Below the pieces are notes generated by a model. It was not told where the DNA came from and did not search any database. It saw nothing but the letters and a program-made list of their open reading frames with translations. A DNA stretch of 64,000 nucleotides, from positions 3,943,099 to 4,007,098 of the forward strand of contig OX030964.1 of assembly GCA_943735955.1 (NCBI GenBank), read 5' to 3'. Numbering within the stretch: position 1 is the stretch's first letter; each line of letters opens with the position of its first letter. The DNA is from Piscicola geometra (Eukaryota; Annelida; Clitellata; Hirudinida; Piscicolidae). The translations under genes were made by a program, and so were the position numbers. Positions 18,844-32,759 of this stretch are shown here, piece after piece.

Positions 18844-21568
18844 GACGAAGACTGGTAAGAGCTGCAGTGTAATGCAGTTGCATCACCAGCACTGGCCTGA
18901 CCATGGAGTGCCATCGAACATTGCAAGCCTTCTGAACATGAGGCACAGGATCGCACAGCGGGTTAAGCAGCAAAAGAGAACCGTCTCCGTGCTTGTTCAC
19001 TGCAGGTTCTTCGTCTAACAGACGTTCAGTTTTCAGTTCCAGCTGATAATGAAAATAAACGTAGTGTAAAGGAGAAATTTATTTATATTTACACTGAATT
19101 AAACTGAATTGCACTTAATTTGCAGGTTCTTTCTTTGATTAGTTAATAGTTTTTATTTTAGTGATAAACATCCTAATTTAGTGTAAAAAAGAAATTTATT
19201 TATATTTACGCTGAATTCCACTTAATTATAACTATAATTATGAAGGATAATAATCTCTAACTGTAGTTCTGGAGTGGGAAGGACGGGCACTATGGTTGCC
19301 ATGGACATTCTGCTGGAGGAGGGCAAGCAGACAGGCTTTGTGGACCCTCCCACGTGTCCGAGGCAGTTGAGAAGACAACGCAACAAGATGGTCGAGACGG
19401 AGGTAGGTGGTGGTGCTTTGTAGATGCCACAGGGAATTTTCGTGTATTGTGTTATTGTTCTATTAGATATTCGAAAACGAAAATCAAAAACAAATTCCAA
19501 TGTTATAATTCTACCTCCCCAGAATCAGTTCCTCTTTTGCTACCGAGTGTTGGCGGCGTGGACAAAGATGGGAGACACTACGGTGTTCAAGAGAGGCGGT
19601 GGAGAGTTGAAGCACTTCATGAGTCAGAGCAACCTCCACAGCGCCTTGCAGAAGCAGATTCAGGTGCTCTCAAAAGATGAAGTTTCTTCGCAAAAGATCC
19701 ACACAAAACTTCAAGTTCAACCGCAAATACATACTCTTCAAATATATTTTTAAGCTATAAATTACGTTCAATACCAATATTTTTTTTAAAGAAGTTATTT
19801 TCGAGTAAAAATATTGCAATAAAATAATTAAACAGTTAATTGAGGAAACCTCTTCTCGGACACTTGACGTCGGAAGTATGTGGTTGATGTTTAAGATTTG
19901 ACACGTTGATTATGAATATGTATTGAAATATTAAAATAATTTTAATTAAACTGTCAAACTTTTAATTTTTTTATTTATTTATTTACAGAGGCAACACCCG
20001 ACAAACGTTCTTCGAACTTCGAAAGTTATCCGGTAAAGGCCGTTCATCATTCGTTCTCTCCTTCAATGATTACATCTAGTTTGTGTTGAATCCAAAACTT
20101 AACACCGCATCTTAAATGTCCCAATCGACTATAAATTTCTAAAACTGAAATAACTACTGAGGCTTACAAAAATACCTCTTGAAACAACTATCATCATCAT
20201 GATCATCATGATCATTATCAACAGAGCTTCGGCAGAGCAGGGGCATTCAGACTACAGCGCATTGAAGACGTGAGCACAAAGTCGTCCTTGTTGGACGTCA
20301 TCGTCGAGTGCTGCTTCGTGCTGGTGCTGGGAGAGCGAGGCAGGGTGAGCAGTGGCTGAGTTGCGAGAAAATATTTGATTGATTTAATTATAATTATGAT
20401 TATAAATATTATAATAATTTCTTAAACACGTGATCTGTAAGCTTTTTCGGTTTTAGATTTCTTGTATCTTTTGTAGGACAGCGAATGAAACACCAAACAT
20501 TCAAGCATTGCACCGACAACAGATCGGCTTTGAACGACTGTTGCCCGCTGAGGAACTGAGAATGCCTTACAAGGGAGTGCGTTTGGTGAGGAAGGACGCT
20601 GGCGATGCCTATGCTTTGTTGAACGAGAGAGAAGAGCAACAAGACGCTTCCAGAAATGCTCCTCTTTATGTTAGTAGTTGATTAATGGTAAGAAGTTGTA
20701 TTTCACTGTTGATAAAGGAAGGTGCAAAACTTTTAAATTCAACACTAGTTTCGACTAAATTAAGATTTAAATTTATTAATGTTTTTTTCCCAAAACGCGC
20801 TATACCACATGCAGAAAAAAACAAATTTCAACTATATTCTTTGAATATAAAAAAATCAGACAAAAGATGCAAAAATATAAAACACACAGGCCAACGAGAG
20901 AAAGGTGGAGGTGTGTTGTGACAGTTTGGGTTTGGAGACCTGTTACAAACACCTCAGTGGTCCCTTGAGGAGCCCCAACCAGCCCCCAGTGCTCGTCCTC
21001 TACTCGTTGGTGCTCTCAACTTCAACTCGATATACTGATTCATAGAAGACTTTTTTTTCATTTGGTGTAGGCTTGATATTATGATAAAAACCTATCAATA
21101 AAAAATATAAATCATGTTAAAATTGAATAATTAATTAAACTATTTCTTAATAAAAAATATTTTCACCGACTTAATATAAAAAAACGAGCATTATAACACA
21201 GGGAAGCCGAGGGACAAGAGTGTCTGTGGAGTCTGGTGAAGATGCACCTGATGGAGATGGAAGAGACGCATGGAGAGGTGGATGTGTTGCAGGCAGTCTA
21301 CCACATCTACAGCCAACAAGCCACGCTTTCCACTCCAGCCTACTCCAACACCACCCCTTCCAACCTCCATCTCGACCTTCCTTCTTACAAATCTGCATAC
21401 ACTTTCGCTTCACAATTGTTGAATGAAAACCTCCCTAGCGGCGAATACGACACTTCTCTGGTGAAACATTCCCAAGCCGATGATTCCCACAATGAAGATG
21501 TAGAGGGCACTTACTACATTCAAACCGTTGAGCACCCATACACAAGTCTCGTGTCTAGAAACTTTTAA

Positions 21569-22375
21569 AACAAAAGCATCCATCCACCATATGATCCAGG
21601 CAAACTGAACTAGGAACAGTTCTGTTTTGCCAGACGTGGTTGCTATTGCAGTCAATCAATCACTAATGATTTGTATAGCGCCCTTTACTAAGTGAACAAA
21701 AGCGCTCTTAAAATAAATTTGTTAAATAAAACGGTTTTTAGACCACTACCAATATATTTAAATATATCAATTTAAATATTTGGAAAAAAAAACAGTAACA
21801 CCTTGTTTGCGAATTTTTGTATGCGAGTTTTTAATTAGCCTAAATTTCTAATATATTTGCATTTTCTAAACTAGTTTTATTTCTAAATGTAAAAAAATGT
21901 TCAAAATAAAACATGAAGAACTCTATTTGATAAATGATAGCGTCCTAAAATGATAATTTTCCTATGTGATTAAATAATATAGACGTCTTTTCGGGAAAAT
22001 AAATAAATATTTGAGCTACTTGTGTTTTTATGATGAGAAATAGAGAATATATGAAGAATGCTTGTAAAACTTTTTAATATAATTATTTCATAAATATTTT
22101 TGAGTTGAAAATTAAACGCTAAACATTTACTCTTAGACTTATGCTATTAATTCACTTTTAAAAGCTCCATCTTTCCATCTATCTCTCTATTCATCTCTCC
22201 ATTCATCCTTCCAAAAAAATTAATGTTTGAGCTACTTGTGTTTTTATGATTAGAAATGGAGAATGTATGAAGAACGCTTTTTAAAATTTTAAATATAACT
22301 ATTTCATAAATATTTTTGACTTGAAAATTAAAAGCTAAACATACACTCTAAGACTTTATTCTATTAATTCACTTT
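21569..22375. other. 3' flank of copy B
   Basis: Nearly identical to 10402-11215, including the LINE-tail remnant (about 21670-21712) and the internal tandem block. No gene seen. Confidence 0.55.
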
Positions 22376-22580
22376 CAAAGATATGTTTTAAAAACAAGAT
22401 AATTCTACTGTGGTTTTTATGGTATTTATGATATTATGACTAGTTTGACTGGAAATAGAATGTCTTATGAGCGAAGAACTTCAATATATATCAAATTATA
22501 AATTTTAAAATTTATTTTAAACACTTTTTTTTACAATTTACATTTTATTAAACGTGTGCGATATACTTTTAATTTACGTT

Positions 22581-22600
22581 AAATACCGTAAAAGACACCG
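22581..22600 (+). promoter_or_regulatory. PSE-like box of U4 copy 3
   Basis: Identical to the unit 2 box, starting 72 bases upstream of U4 copy 3. Confidence 0.5.
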
Positions 22601-22652
22601 CAAGTTGAAATAATTATTTTCTACATATATTACAACAAAACCCTAAATAATC

Positions 22653-22797
22653 AGCTTTGCGCAGGGGTAGTACCATAGCCAGTGAGGTTAAAACCGAGGC
22701 GTGGTTATTGCTAGTTGAAAACTAAACCCAATACCCCGTGGTGTGCTCCCCTCGAGGAAGCCCATCACAATTTGTGAACGCCCTACCCGGGCTGACC
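22653..22797 (+). ncRNA. U4: U4 spliceosomal snRNA, copy 3
   Basis: Appears identical to copy 1 through the mature 145 nt. The first visible change is outside the RNA (CCAGGAATC for CCAGCAATC). Confidence 0.93.
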
Positions 22798-23514
22798 AGG
22801 AATCAATGTTTTAAATAATTTTATCTATCTTCCAAAACTGTGATTTGAAGTAATATGTATTTTTTTATGATTAGATATTTAATTATGTTAATTTAAATGT
22901 TACCCAATTTAATTTGAGTTACACGATATAAAACTTATATCTTATATACTTATTAAATTCAATTACCTTACTATTTTCATTTTCCTCAGTCAAGGGTGAA
23001 ATTAAAGTTTCTACAAATATCTAAAAAAAATTTTGCAAACTGACTTTTCAAACGTATTTATTCGGTCTTTCTTAAGGGATTGGCAACATTACTTATACAG
23101 TTGTGTTTCCTTTCCCACCTCCCTACCCGGTCAGTTTTCTGCATGTTTCAAACTTTACGGTGGGAAGGGTTGTCTCACTGTTGTGAGAAAGATGAAATAA
23201 AAAAAGAAATATTTTTCGAAAACAAGTTTTCTTATTCACTTCTCATATTGTCTTTGATTGTGAGGAAGATGAGATAGCCAGGTTAAAATATTTCTAAAAA
23301 GCGCATTTATTTGAAAAAATAAACTTTATGAATGTTTTTATTAAAATATAAAACATAATGTTCTTAATATGGGAAAGTTACCTCAAAGAAATTTAAGCAG
23401 AATAATGCCTAATTGTTAGGAAATATTGCATTCACTTCCTACAGACACCACGCCACGACTCCCATTGATAGCTATGCTTTTTTTAAAATTTATGCTTGCT
23501 AGCAAAATATAAAA
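22798..23514. other. U4-to-promoter spacer of unit 3
   Basis: Contains the same GC-richer hairpin patch as unit 2 (about 23105-23195) but lacks the two U4 3'-end fragments. It rejoins the shared promoter region near 23440. TATAAAG is at 23515-23521. Confidence 0.5.
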
Positions 23515-23985
23515 TATAAAGTTGCAATGTCATAGTTTAGTCAGCTTCAGCCAATGCTTTTGAAATTATATTCAGTTGAAAAAGCAACAAAATACTTGAG
23601 TAACAAGGTACATCTTGCCGTGGCATTTACTTTTTCGAAGAGAACTCGACAAGTTATTGAACAGAAGTGATGGAGTTGTGGAGCTTGTTATACTTGCTGT
23701 TCTGCATCTACTGTGAGTTCAACTTTTATTGGTATCCGGTTGTATGGATTGTACTTTTAAGGAACTGACTAGTCAATAAAATAAAATAAAATACAATATA
23801 TAACAAAACAATACAATACAATAAAAGGCGATACTTTGAAATACAATACAATAAAACAAATAGAATATAATACAATAGGATGAAATATAATAAAAGATAT
23901 TACAATATAGTACAAAACAATTGAACAAAATAAAATAGACTCGATTAACATATTTGATCGCGTTACATCAATAAAAGTTAATTAA

Positions 23986-25772
23986 CCCATTAACGCATAC
24001 TGTCCTTTTTTAAGGACAGCAATAAAAAGTTTTTTTTATAATAGTTATCTTGATTATATTTATTATCTTTGCAACTAATCCTGTTCTATATAAACTGAAG
24101 TCTTTGTTTAAAAAAATTTTGGTGATTTGAAATTGATAGATTGTTTCGATATTCTGATTTTTCGAGGCGATAACTAAATTTTTTGTGTTTTTGTCATGGC
24201 TCATGAAAAAAAATTATTTATAATTTTATTTAATGTCTACCATTCATAATTTATAACATTATTTTATTGTTATTCATTCTTATATCTTATTTTAAAATAA
24301 ATTTCATTTTACATGTAATATTATTTCCAAAAACTGTGTTTTATTGAGTGTCCTTTTTTAAGGACGCTATGCAGTAATACTGATGGTAAAAACAATTATT
24401 TTCAGATTCGCTCTTCATGAAGTCATTAGTATTTTGGAAGATGACAATGATTTCTTTTCAGCAGATATAGACATTATTCCTCCTACTGACCCAAACTGCT
24501 CTGATGAGGATAGTGGACCCGAAGATGGTGAAGGTACCCTAGATAATTTATCAAGAAACCAGCTAAATGCAGAAGCAGAAATAGTAATTTCCAAAATTGG
24601 GGAAGAGAAAACCACTATAAGTAGAGAAGAAACTGCTGTAAAAAGGCCAGCTAAAAAAAAGTAAAATTGATCGGAGATGGACCAAAAAAGACATTACTAC
24701 TGGATTATTGGCAGATAATAGTTCAGAGAACAAACCAAATTTAGAAAACATGTCTCCTCTCACATTGGTTAATTTATTTTTGGATGTACCAGTCATCAAG
24801 CTAATAACAGACATGTCAAATTTATATGACAGCCAAAAACTAAAACAGCTGAATGCTACTGAAAATGAATATAGAGTGGTGCTGGCTTTACTCATGCTTT
24901 CAGGTTATGTTCCTTTGGCCAACCGCAGGATGTACTGGGAACAGAGCGACGATGTACACAATCTAGCTGTAAGACTGTCAACAGATTTGAAGAGTTATTA
25001 AGATATTTGCATTGCAATGACAACGAGAAAATTAATAAGTTAGACAAGATGGCCAAAGTGCGTCCATTATTTGATGCTATGAATGAAAGATTTCTCAAAT
25101 TTTGGCCCAAAGAATGTCATTTGGCGATTGATGAATCAATGGTTCCATATTATGGAAGGCATTCATCAAAACAGTTTATCAGAGGAAAACCCATAAGGTT
25201 TGGATATAAAGTTTGGTGCCTAAATAATAGGCTTGGGTATTTGGTAAACTGTTACCCGTATCAAGGAGCCTCGGAAGAGTTCAATAGCGAATTAGGACTT
25301 GGTGGATCAGTGGTATCTAAACTAATAAAATGCTTACCAAAAGACACTCCATGTTATACTGAAATATTTATAATTTTTTCATATGGTTTCAAACAGATCA
25401 AAAAAGAAAAAAAAGAATCCATGAATTTAGCTAAAAGCGTGTTGCAGATGTCCGATACGATGGAAAAGATCATTTTATTGGTAAAATTGAAGATGGCCAA
25501 AAAATAATGCAAGCAATGTGGAAAGAAAGTGGAAAAGAAATGCCTTGAATGTAATGTAGCTTTACATTTGGAGTGCTTCAGCATCTACCATGAATCGTGA
25601 TTACCGTCAGTAGCAATGCATAGTGTCCTTTTTAAAGGACATTTTTTATTTTCATTATAACTTTTTTTGTATAAAATATTTCAGACTAATTTTTTGATTT
25701 TATTTTTTAGAATCAGTTTTTCAATAAAATGTAAAAAAATTAATTAATTCCTTTGAGTCATGCGTTAATGGG
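23986..25772 (+). mobile_element. piggyBac element in intron 1 of copy C
   Basis: A 1787-bp insertion flanked by TTAA (23982-23985 and 25773-25776) with perfect 13-base terminal inverted repeats CCCATTAACGCAT. Copies A and B show the uninterrupted intron. Three near-identical palindromes TGTCCTTTTTTAAGGACA lie inside (24001-24018, 24349-24365, 25624-25641), two near the left end and one near the right, possibly subterminal transposase-binding sites. Confidence 0.93.
24383..25600 (+). pseudogene. piggyBac-type transposase, frameshifted
   Basis: Frames from 24383, 24708 and 25007 join by two frameshifts (near 24660 and 24980) into one transposase. The core has HLAIDESMVPYYGRHSSKQF followed by RGKPIRFGYKVW, the first catalytic Asp region of DDE_Tnp_1_7. 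After YTEIF the sequence degenerates where the second catalytic Asp (DNFFTS-like) is expected, and a stretch is missing. The end (25510-25600) has the Cys-rich finger CKQCGKK...CLECNVALHLECFSIYH typical of PGBD proteins. Inactive. Confidence 0.85.
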
Positions 25773-26828
25773 TTAAAATCATTTAGGAGAAAATTTTGTC
25801 GGTGAGACTGCTTGTTGAATCTTAATCTAACCGATGAGATGTTTTCTTCACAGCGTCTTCAGGGACAGTAATTAATGTAGCTCTCCGAAAACCTGCCTTT
25901 CATAATGCTGGTTATAATATCTATCTACCACAAGAAGGAGTTGATGGGGACGTGGATACGTTTACCGCATGTTTTCTTCCTGATCCTTGGTTCGTTGTGG
26001 ATCTGGGATGGCCCTACAATGTAGAGTACGTGAATGTCACAACCAGAGGAGACTGCTGTGGTGAGTTGAGTGGAAAAGTGATAATTGTTTAAATGGTTTT
26101 GTAATTCTGATTCATTTAATTAGCACAATATTTCAGTCTTTATTAATATTTTGTACCAATATTAGAACTAATGCTATTGACTTCACAGGGGAAACAATGA
26201 ACAAATTCAAAGTTGGTTTGTTGGAGCAGTTCAACAGGAACAACTTCCAAAAAAACACTCTCTGTGGAGAGTATGGTATGAACACTGAAAGAGCTAAATC
26301 TTATAGACTGGACTGCTCACCAGTCTCCAAATGGTCCAGATTCGTACTTCTGTACGTGGAGGAAAATAGGATGGAAGACATGAACTTTGCTGAGGTGGAA
26401 GTCTACGCTGATGACAAAGGTGTTTTTTGAAAAATTAGTGTTTCGTTTTACTATCAATCTATTTCTAGGAAGTCATATTTTAAAGTGCTAAGAAATAGAA
26501 TTGATCAGCATAGACGTTGTCTTAGGAAACATTTATTCTCAAATATGCTATGAAACAACCACAACCTCCAGCCGACTTCTCTCGCCAGTTCATCGGCTGT
26601 TACGACAAAACAGCAAGCATGCTTTCCTCGGACGCTGCTTCTCTAGAAATGTGCATTAGCAGCTGCCAAAACTTTGCACATGCTGGATACCAGATTTCAA
26701 TGGTTTGAAATGTTTTGACTGTAGATGCATTTACTTCTAGGTCTATCAGTTTTAACTTCATTTCAGAATTCTGGAAATATATTAAATACATAACTAAAAT
26801 GATCATTTTTAAATAAATAAATAAATAA

Positions 26829-27008
<180 letters not shown>

Positions 27009-29861
27009 CTAATATATCTAACCACATCAAACTGCTTTTCAGGTTTGAACAATTCGTAATGATAACTCGATCTTCTCTCAGAATGGAGGGAAATGTTCCT
27101 GCATCAACTCCCTTCCCAAGTTGACAAACTCCTCCGGTGCCAAGGAGCGAACTTCTTCTCCGTTTATAATGGTTTCCATGTTCTTTCTGTAACTGCTGAT
27201 TGAACCTATTTAAATGTTTTTGGCAATTAAACACTTGAAGAGATTGCATGATTCTTTAATTTTATTGAGAATTTGAGAAACTTTCAAATAAAACCAATGA
27301 TAAAGATAGGATGCGTGCATGCTGGTTATAATATTTGAAAGATGTATATTTTACTTTGCTGCGTTTTTATTTATGATTTGAATAAAATAATCAGTTCAAA
27401 AGCATCCACTCTCTTACAAAAACAACACAGTGACGGCTTGCAGTCAAGTTAACTGTGTTAATTACAGAGGTAACATACAGGGATATGTGTTTGGAATGCT
27501 TATATTTCACATGGAAATAGTATTATTACTTTTAATTGAAAAATTAAATTAAATATTAGCTTAATGAGTTTTATATAAGATACTTTGCTTTAAATTTGAG
27601 CCAAACTATGTAGCCTTCTTACACAGATTGCAGCATTGACAACGGTGGATGCAAGGAATACCAATGCAGCTCTTTCAGCCTAGGGCCTGTAAGCTTGAGT
27701 GAGTGCATCTGTCCAAAAGGCAACCAAAAGAAATATTACCATGACGACATCTGCACAGGTTGTTGAAGTTAAAAGTTAAATAACAAAGTCAAATTTTAGT
27801 AATGAGTTGAGTAGAAAATAAACTTATCGTTACATAATTTATATTCAAATCAAATATTTAGTTTTAATATTAAAAAAATGGAATCATCAAAAAATAAATT
27901 ATATATTGACTTAGAACTCTTAAAAATGCCTTTAGTCCTGTTCCTACAATAAACACTGCAGATGCGAATGAATGTGAGATTGACAAGCCTTGTGATACTG
28001 ACACTTCCACGTGCAACAACACCCTGGGATCCTACAAGTGCCTCTGTCGTCTTGGCTTCACGAAGAATACTTCAGGAAAGTGTGAAGGTGGCCTTTCTTT
28101 TTATACAAAGTTTAATACAATTCTGGTCCATTAGAGAATAGGACATTGATATAAAATATAAAACAGAAAAAAATATGTTTACATTTTTTACGTGAATGAA
28201 CCAAACATAAAAAATCTATAAAAAATGTCATGAAACTATGACATTTTAGCTAGCGTTAAAACTGAGAATTTTAAAATATTTAAATCTATTTTTCTTTATA
28301 AGCAAATTACAACCATATAGTTTAATACACTCTAAAACCAAAACAAAACTTGAATGAAATAAGACGATACATAAATTATTAAGTTTTTCTCGTAAATAAA
28401 CCAAGCATAAACTCTCCTCCAAAGACGTGTACGAATGCTCCAACAAGAGTCACAACTGCACCATTGAGAACATAAAATAAATGATATATTGACTTAAAAC
28501 TCTTAGAAATGCCTTTAGGCCTGTTCCTACAATAAACACTGCAGATGCGAATGAATGTGAGATTGACAAGCCTTGTGATACTGACACTTCCACGTGCATC
28601 AACACCCTGGGATCCTACGAGTGCCTCTGTCGTCTTGGCTTCACGAAGAATCCTTCAGGAAAGTGTGAAGGTGGTCTTTCTTTTCATACAAAGTTTAATT
28701 AAATTCTGGTCCATTAGAGAATAGGACATTGACATAAAATATAAAACAGAAAAAATTATCATGACATTTTTTACGTGAATAAACCAAGCATAAAAAATCG
28801 ATAAAAAATGTCATGAAACTATGAATTTTTAGCTAGCTTTTAAACTGATGTTTTTAAAATATTCAAAATTATTGAAATCTATTTTCCTTTATAAGCAAAT
28901 TACAACCATATAGTTTAATACAGGATAAAAACAAACAAAAAACTGGAATGAAATAGGACGATACATAAATTATTAACTTTTTCTCGAGAATGAACCAAGC
29001 ATAAACTCTCCTCCAAAGACGTGGACGAGTGCTCCAACAAGAGTCACAACTGCACCATTGAGAACTACGTCTGTTCCAACATTCGAGGCTCATACGAATG
29101 CGTGTGTCTTGCAGGATTCAAAGAAACACTGGGCGTTTGCGAAAGTTTGTACCACTCTGCGTAACTCAGTTTTTCTTTTCAAATATTTCTGTTTTATTTT
29201 ACCCCAATGGAGTAGTGTATTCTTGAAGCTTTTGAAAATTACTTTAAGTTACTTGGCATTCTCATTTAACCTTGCTTTTAAATTTTTCTGTACTATCTTT
29301 CCGAAAATTATTTTAATTTCATATATTATTTAATCCGGATTTCAATAAATCTCAACTATAATTGCCAAACCACCTAGAAGTTCAAGAACTGCCTCCAACA
29401 CCAGCAAATAATGGAGCGATAGTGGGAGGGGTGGGTGGTGGCTTGCTGTTTCTCCTCCTCCTCATCTTTCTAATCTAACATCTAAGTATATTTATTAATT
29501 AGAAAAAAAATTGAATCATCATAAAATAAATGATATATTGACTTAGAAGTCTTAGAAATGCCTCTTATACTTATTCAACAAAATTCAGAATTAGTCATAA
29601 TACCATTGAAATTCAATTTTTTATTAACGTTCGCCTTAATTAACACTATAGAGCAGTGTTTCCCAACCTTTTTCAGTGTTGGCCTCCCTAAAAAAGTCCT
29701 AATGGTAACTTGGCCTCCCCAAATACCGTCGTCAATAATTGAGAAAAAAATCAATTTGTTATAACAATTTTTATTCAGAAAGATTTAACTAAAATTTGCC
29801 TTGTTCATAATAATAAAGTTTATGTAAGGTTTTTTAATTTATAAAATGTTATTAATAATAA

Positions 29862-30385
29862 TAATTTTCGTTTTTGTATAGCGCCCGGGCACGCAACTGA
29901 AGCGCTCTCACTACGTCGTAATGCAATAAAGAAATAAAATAATTATTATAGTAATGTTATTAAAAGGAAAGCAAAGAGTAGCATGGAGTAATTATTATGA
30001 GTGATAAGCTAAGTTAAAATAAGGAGTTTTCAGTTTGGCTTTGAAAGTCGAAAATTGGTTGATGCTTCGAAGTGCAGGTGGAAGGGCATTCCAAGTTGTT
30101 GGAGCTGCGTGACGGAATGCTCTTTTTGAGATGTTGTTTGTAGTGGATTCTTGGCTGAAAAGAAGAGATGAAGATGAACGCAGTTGTTTGTTTGATGTTT
30201 TGTTGGTTATGAGTTTGCTGAGATATGCCGGTATTGAAGTTTGAAGAATTTTGAATGTAGTGATGGCTATTTTAAAGAATATTCGAAAATCTATAGGAAG
30301 CCAGTGAAGTTTTATAAGATTATCATTTGATGACTGAACAAGGTGATGGCCTGGGTAATCACAATTGAGTGTTATTGAAGCTTAA
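29862..30385 (-). mobile_element. 5'-truncated CR1/L2-type LINE fragment
   Basis: Read on the - strand it encodes the end of a reverse transcriptase ORF: LHWLPIDFRIFFKIAITTFK, then RAFRHAAPTTWNALPPALRS, ending LAYHS and a stop. The 3' end is GAGCGCTTCAGTTGCG...GGGCGCTATACAAAAA followed by ATT repeats, as in CR1/L2 LINEs of marine invertebrates. It lies inside the hAT element, downstream of its transposase stop. Confidence 0.8.
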
Positions 30386-30409
30386 TGAGATGATTGTTGC
30401 TGTTTTCCA

Positions 30410-32159
30410 TCACAGATGAAATCGAGGTTCTGTATTAGAAAGAGATACCTTCATATCATTCGAGGCATCCAATCTATTTCTATCTTTAGTCTTGATAGAT
30501 ATTAATGTAGAAAACCCTTTTTCACATAAGTAGGTGGTCGAAAATGGAATCAGAGCTGCCATGGCTTTTTTAAATAAATTTGGGTATATTTCTTTCAGAC
30601 TGCACCAAAACTCTGCCAATCCTTTGGAATTGAATTCAGCTTTTACCAACTCTTTTGATCGAAGATCAATTAAATCTTCCTTTATTTCTTCTTCATCAGC
30701 AACACTATCCAAGCCAATAATGAACGGATTTCGTATCCAAAGATTATTTTCCAAATTTTTAGTATCAAAATAACGCTCAAATGATAGTTGGAGAGTTGTG
30801 ATATGTTGTATAATTTTTTATTTATTTCAACAGGCATTGATTTGTTTCCACTGCTACTTATAACATCAGCTAGGTATGGAAAATTTGCAAGGTTTTCAGC
30901 TTCTACTCTTCTTTTGTACAATGAAAGCTTATTTGATAATCCATTGGCGTCGATTATTGTCATTTCTGGTCCTTGCAAACAAAGATTAAATTCATTTAAG
31001 AGTGTGAACAGATCAACTAAATATGCCATATTAACTATGAAATCAGTCTTCTCAAAGTCACCTGCTAACGTTTTTTCTTTTTCTTGCAAAAATGAAGACA
31101 CCTCATCTTTCAGGTCCATTAGTCTTGAAAATACCTTTCTTTTGCTTAACCACCTAACTTCTGTGTAATATAGCAAGACATCGTATTCAGAACCAAGTTC
31201 TTGGCATAAAACTTTGAATAAACGATGGTTTACTGCTCTTGATCGTATAAAATTGACTTTTTTGATCGCTGTAGACATGACAGACTGAAGCTTTGCTGGT
31301 AATGTCTTCACAGCTAGAGCATGGCGATGGAGCATGCAATGAGTTACAAGTGTCTGTGGAGAATTAACTTTGATTAAGGCAGCCAATCCAGATTTGTTAC
31401 CCAACATACTTGGTGCTCTATCAGTACAGACTGAATGTCATTTTGTCAACCAACTAAATTCATTTCTTTCAAAGAAAATTGCAATAATTTGAAAAACATC
31501 TGCAGCTTTACTAGTTGTCTGAAGTGGTTGGCAAAATAAAAATTCTTCCTTAATTTTAAAATTTTAAAATTACATACATAACGAACATACACTAAAAGCT
31601 GGCAACACATTGATACATCTGTGGTTTCATCAAGTTGCGTAAAAAAATTAAAAGGACTTCTTTTCAGTTCTGACATAACTTGGTCCAAGATATAATTTGA
31701 AAGATCTGCTATTCTGGAACAAATAACATTATTAGAAAGTGGAATTTCTTCAACCTGTTTTCTTTCTTTTTTTCCAAGAATTAACTCCACCATTTCAAGT
31801 GCACAGGGTTTTATTAAGGTTTCTCCAATTGTATGTGGTTTTCTTTTTTTGGCAATCATATAGGCAACTTTGTAAGAAGCCTCAAGAAGTGGTTTTTTTG
31901 GTTGAGCAAATCCAACATTTTTTAATGTTCCAGTGGCTTGAAATCTAGCTCGCTTCAGTTTGAAGGTATCCAGGTTGTCGTTGACATTTCCAAGATGTTT
32001 GGTTTCTAAGTGGTGGCTTAACTTTGCTGGTCTCATTCTATCATTACAATATACTGCTCCGCATAAGAAACATTATGGCTTTTCAGTGCCATCTTTTTCA
32101 GTAATAGTCGTGAATCCAAACGCAACGTAGGTTTCGTCATAGCAACGTTTTTTCGACAT
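30410..32159 (-). pseudogene. hAT transposase, BED-finger type, degraded
   Basis: Starts MSKKRCYDETYVAFGF at 32159. A BED-type finger (CFLC ... HHLETKH) follows, then the RNase H-like body, then the hAT dimerisation region (LCEKGFSTLISIKTKDRNRL) and stop at 30410. Breaks are a TAA inside EKP*CFLC (near 32070), a stop plus frameshift near 31420 before SVCTDRAPSMLGNKSG, and a frameshift near 30770. Relatives are the SCAND3/FAM200/ZBED5 family. Confidence 0.85.
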
Positions 32160-32759
32160 TATTGAAAACTGAAAAGGAAAAAAAACACATATTTTAAAAA
32201 GAACTGAAACAATTAAAAAATCACAAATATAAATTACCAGTAACAGCAGACCAAATTTTTTAGTTAAATTATTCAATTAATTGTCTTATTTTATTAATTT
32301 TATTGAAAAAGAAACTCATGCAGGGTATCTCAAAAAACGCGAAAAAAAGAAAATGAGGGATTTATGAAAACAGAAATGTGCAAATCATTATTCAAATAAA
32401 TACAATATGGAAAGCCGTTACACAAAAACAATTTTTATATAGTATTCAAAAAATCGTTTTTAGCATGATTAAAATTTTGTGATTTAACAAAACTTTATAA
32501 AATTATATAAATTTATAAAATACATGTAAATAGAACACCTTAGTTGGCCTCCCCTAAAAGATCATTTGGCCTCCCTAAGGGAGGCCGGCCCCACCGGTTG
32601 GGAAACCCTGCTTTAGTGTCTCTTATAATTGACTTTTCTGATAAGCCACTGAATAAAAAGTATAGTATAAAACTTCTTTGTCATACAAGATGACTGACCA
32701 AAGTTTCTACAGTGTCTTCTGTGCTTGAACATAATGAAGTGGTACTTATTAGCTTGGAA

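Larger units (their letters stand above)
12583..21568 (+). pseudogene. lectin-type receptor phosphatase copy B with a stop after the membrane span
   Basis: Exons: 12583-12625, 13006-13212, 13341-13583, 13749-13870, 14080-14170, 14393-14467, 14626-14757, 14963-15088, 15553-15678, 15819-15944, 16181-16304, 16522-16559, 16679-16962, 17176-17263, 17361-17425, 17934-17973, 18092-18192, 18419-18457, 18612-18692, 18845-19005, 19267-19402, 19523-19663, 19991-20032, 20225-20344, 20523-20669, 20890-21009, 21212-21568.
The architecture is as in copy A but with four EGF modules, because the second is duplicated. In exon 16522-16559 a GAA codon has become TAA (16532-16534). Translation would stop at RRRKPK just inside the membrane, leaving a 475-residue lectin-WSC-EGF-anchor protein. 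Skipping that 38-base exon would shift the frame. All downstream exons remain open, including WPD and HCSSGVGRTG, so the lesion is recent. It is either a pseudogene or a membrane-anchored decoy. Confidence 0.8.
11216..22375 (+). repeat. tandem segmental duplication, unit 2 (U4 + RPTP copy B)
   Basis: This 11.16-kb unit parallels unit 1. Over most of its length it differs only by scattered substitutions and small indels. It ends where the boundary sequence recurs at about 22376. Confidence 0.8.
29654..32610 (-). mobile_element. hAT element, ZBED/SCAND3-like, with nested LINE
   Basis: Ends are CAGTGTTTCCCAACC (29654) and, inverted, CAGGGTTTCCCAACC (ending 32610), the terminal type of the Charlie-like hAT group. 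The flanking 8-mers CTATAGAG (29646-29653) and CTTTAGTG (32611-32618) match at six of eight positions, as an old 8-bp target duplication. It carries a transposase pseudogene on the - strand and a later LINE insertion. Confidence 0.8.
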
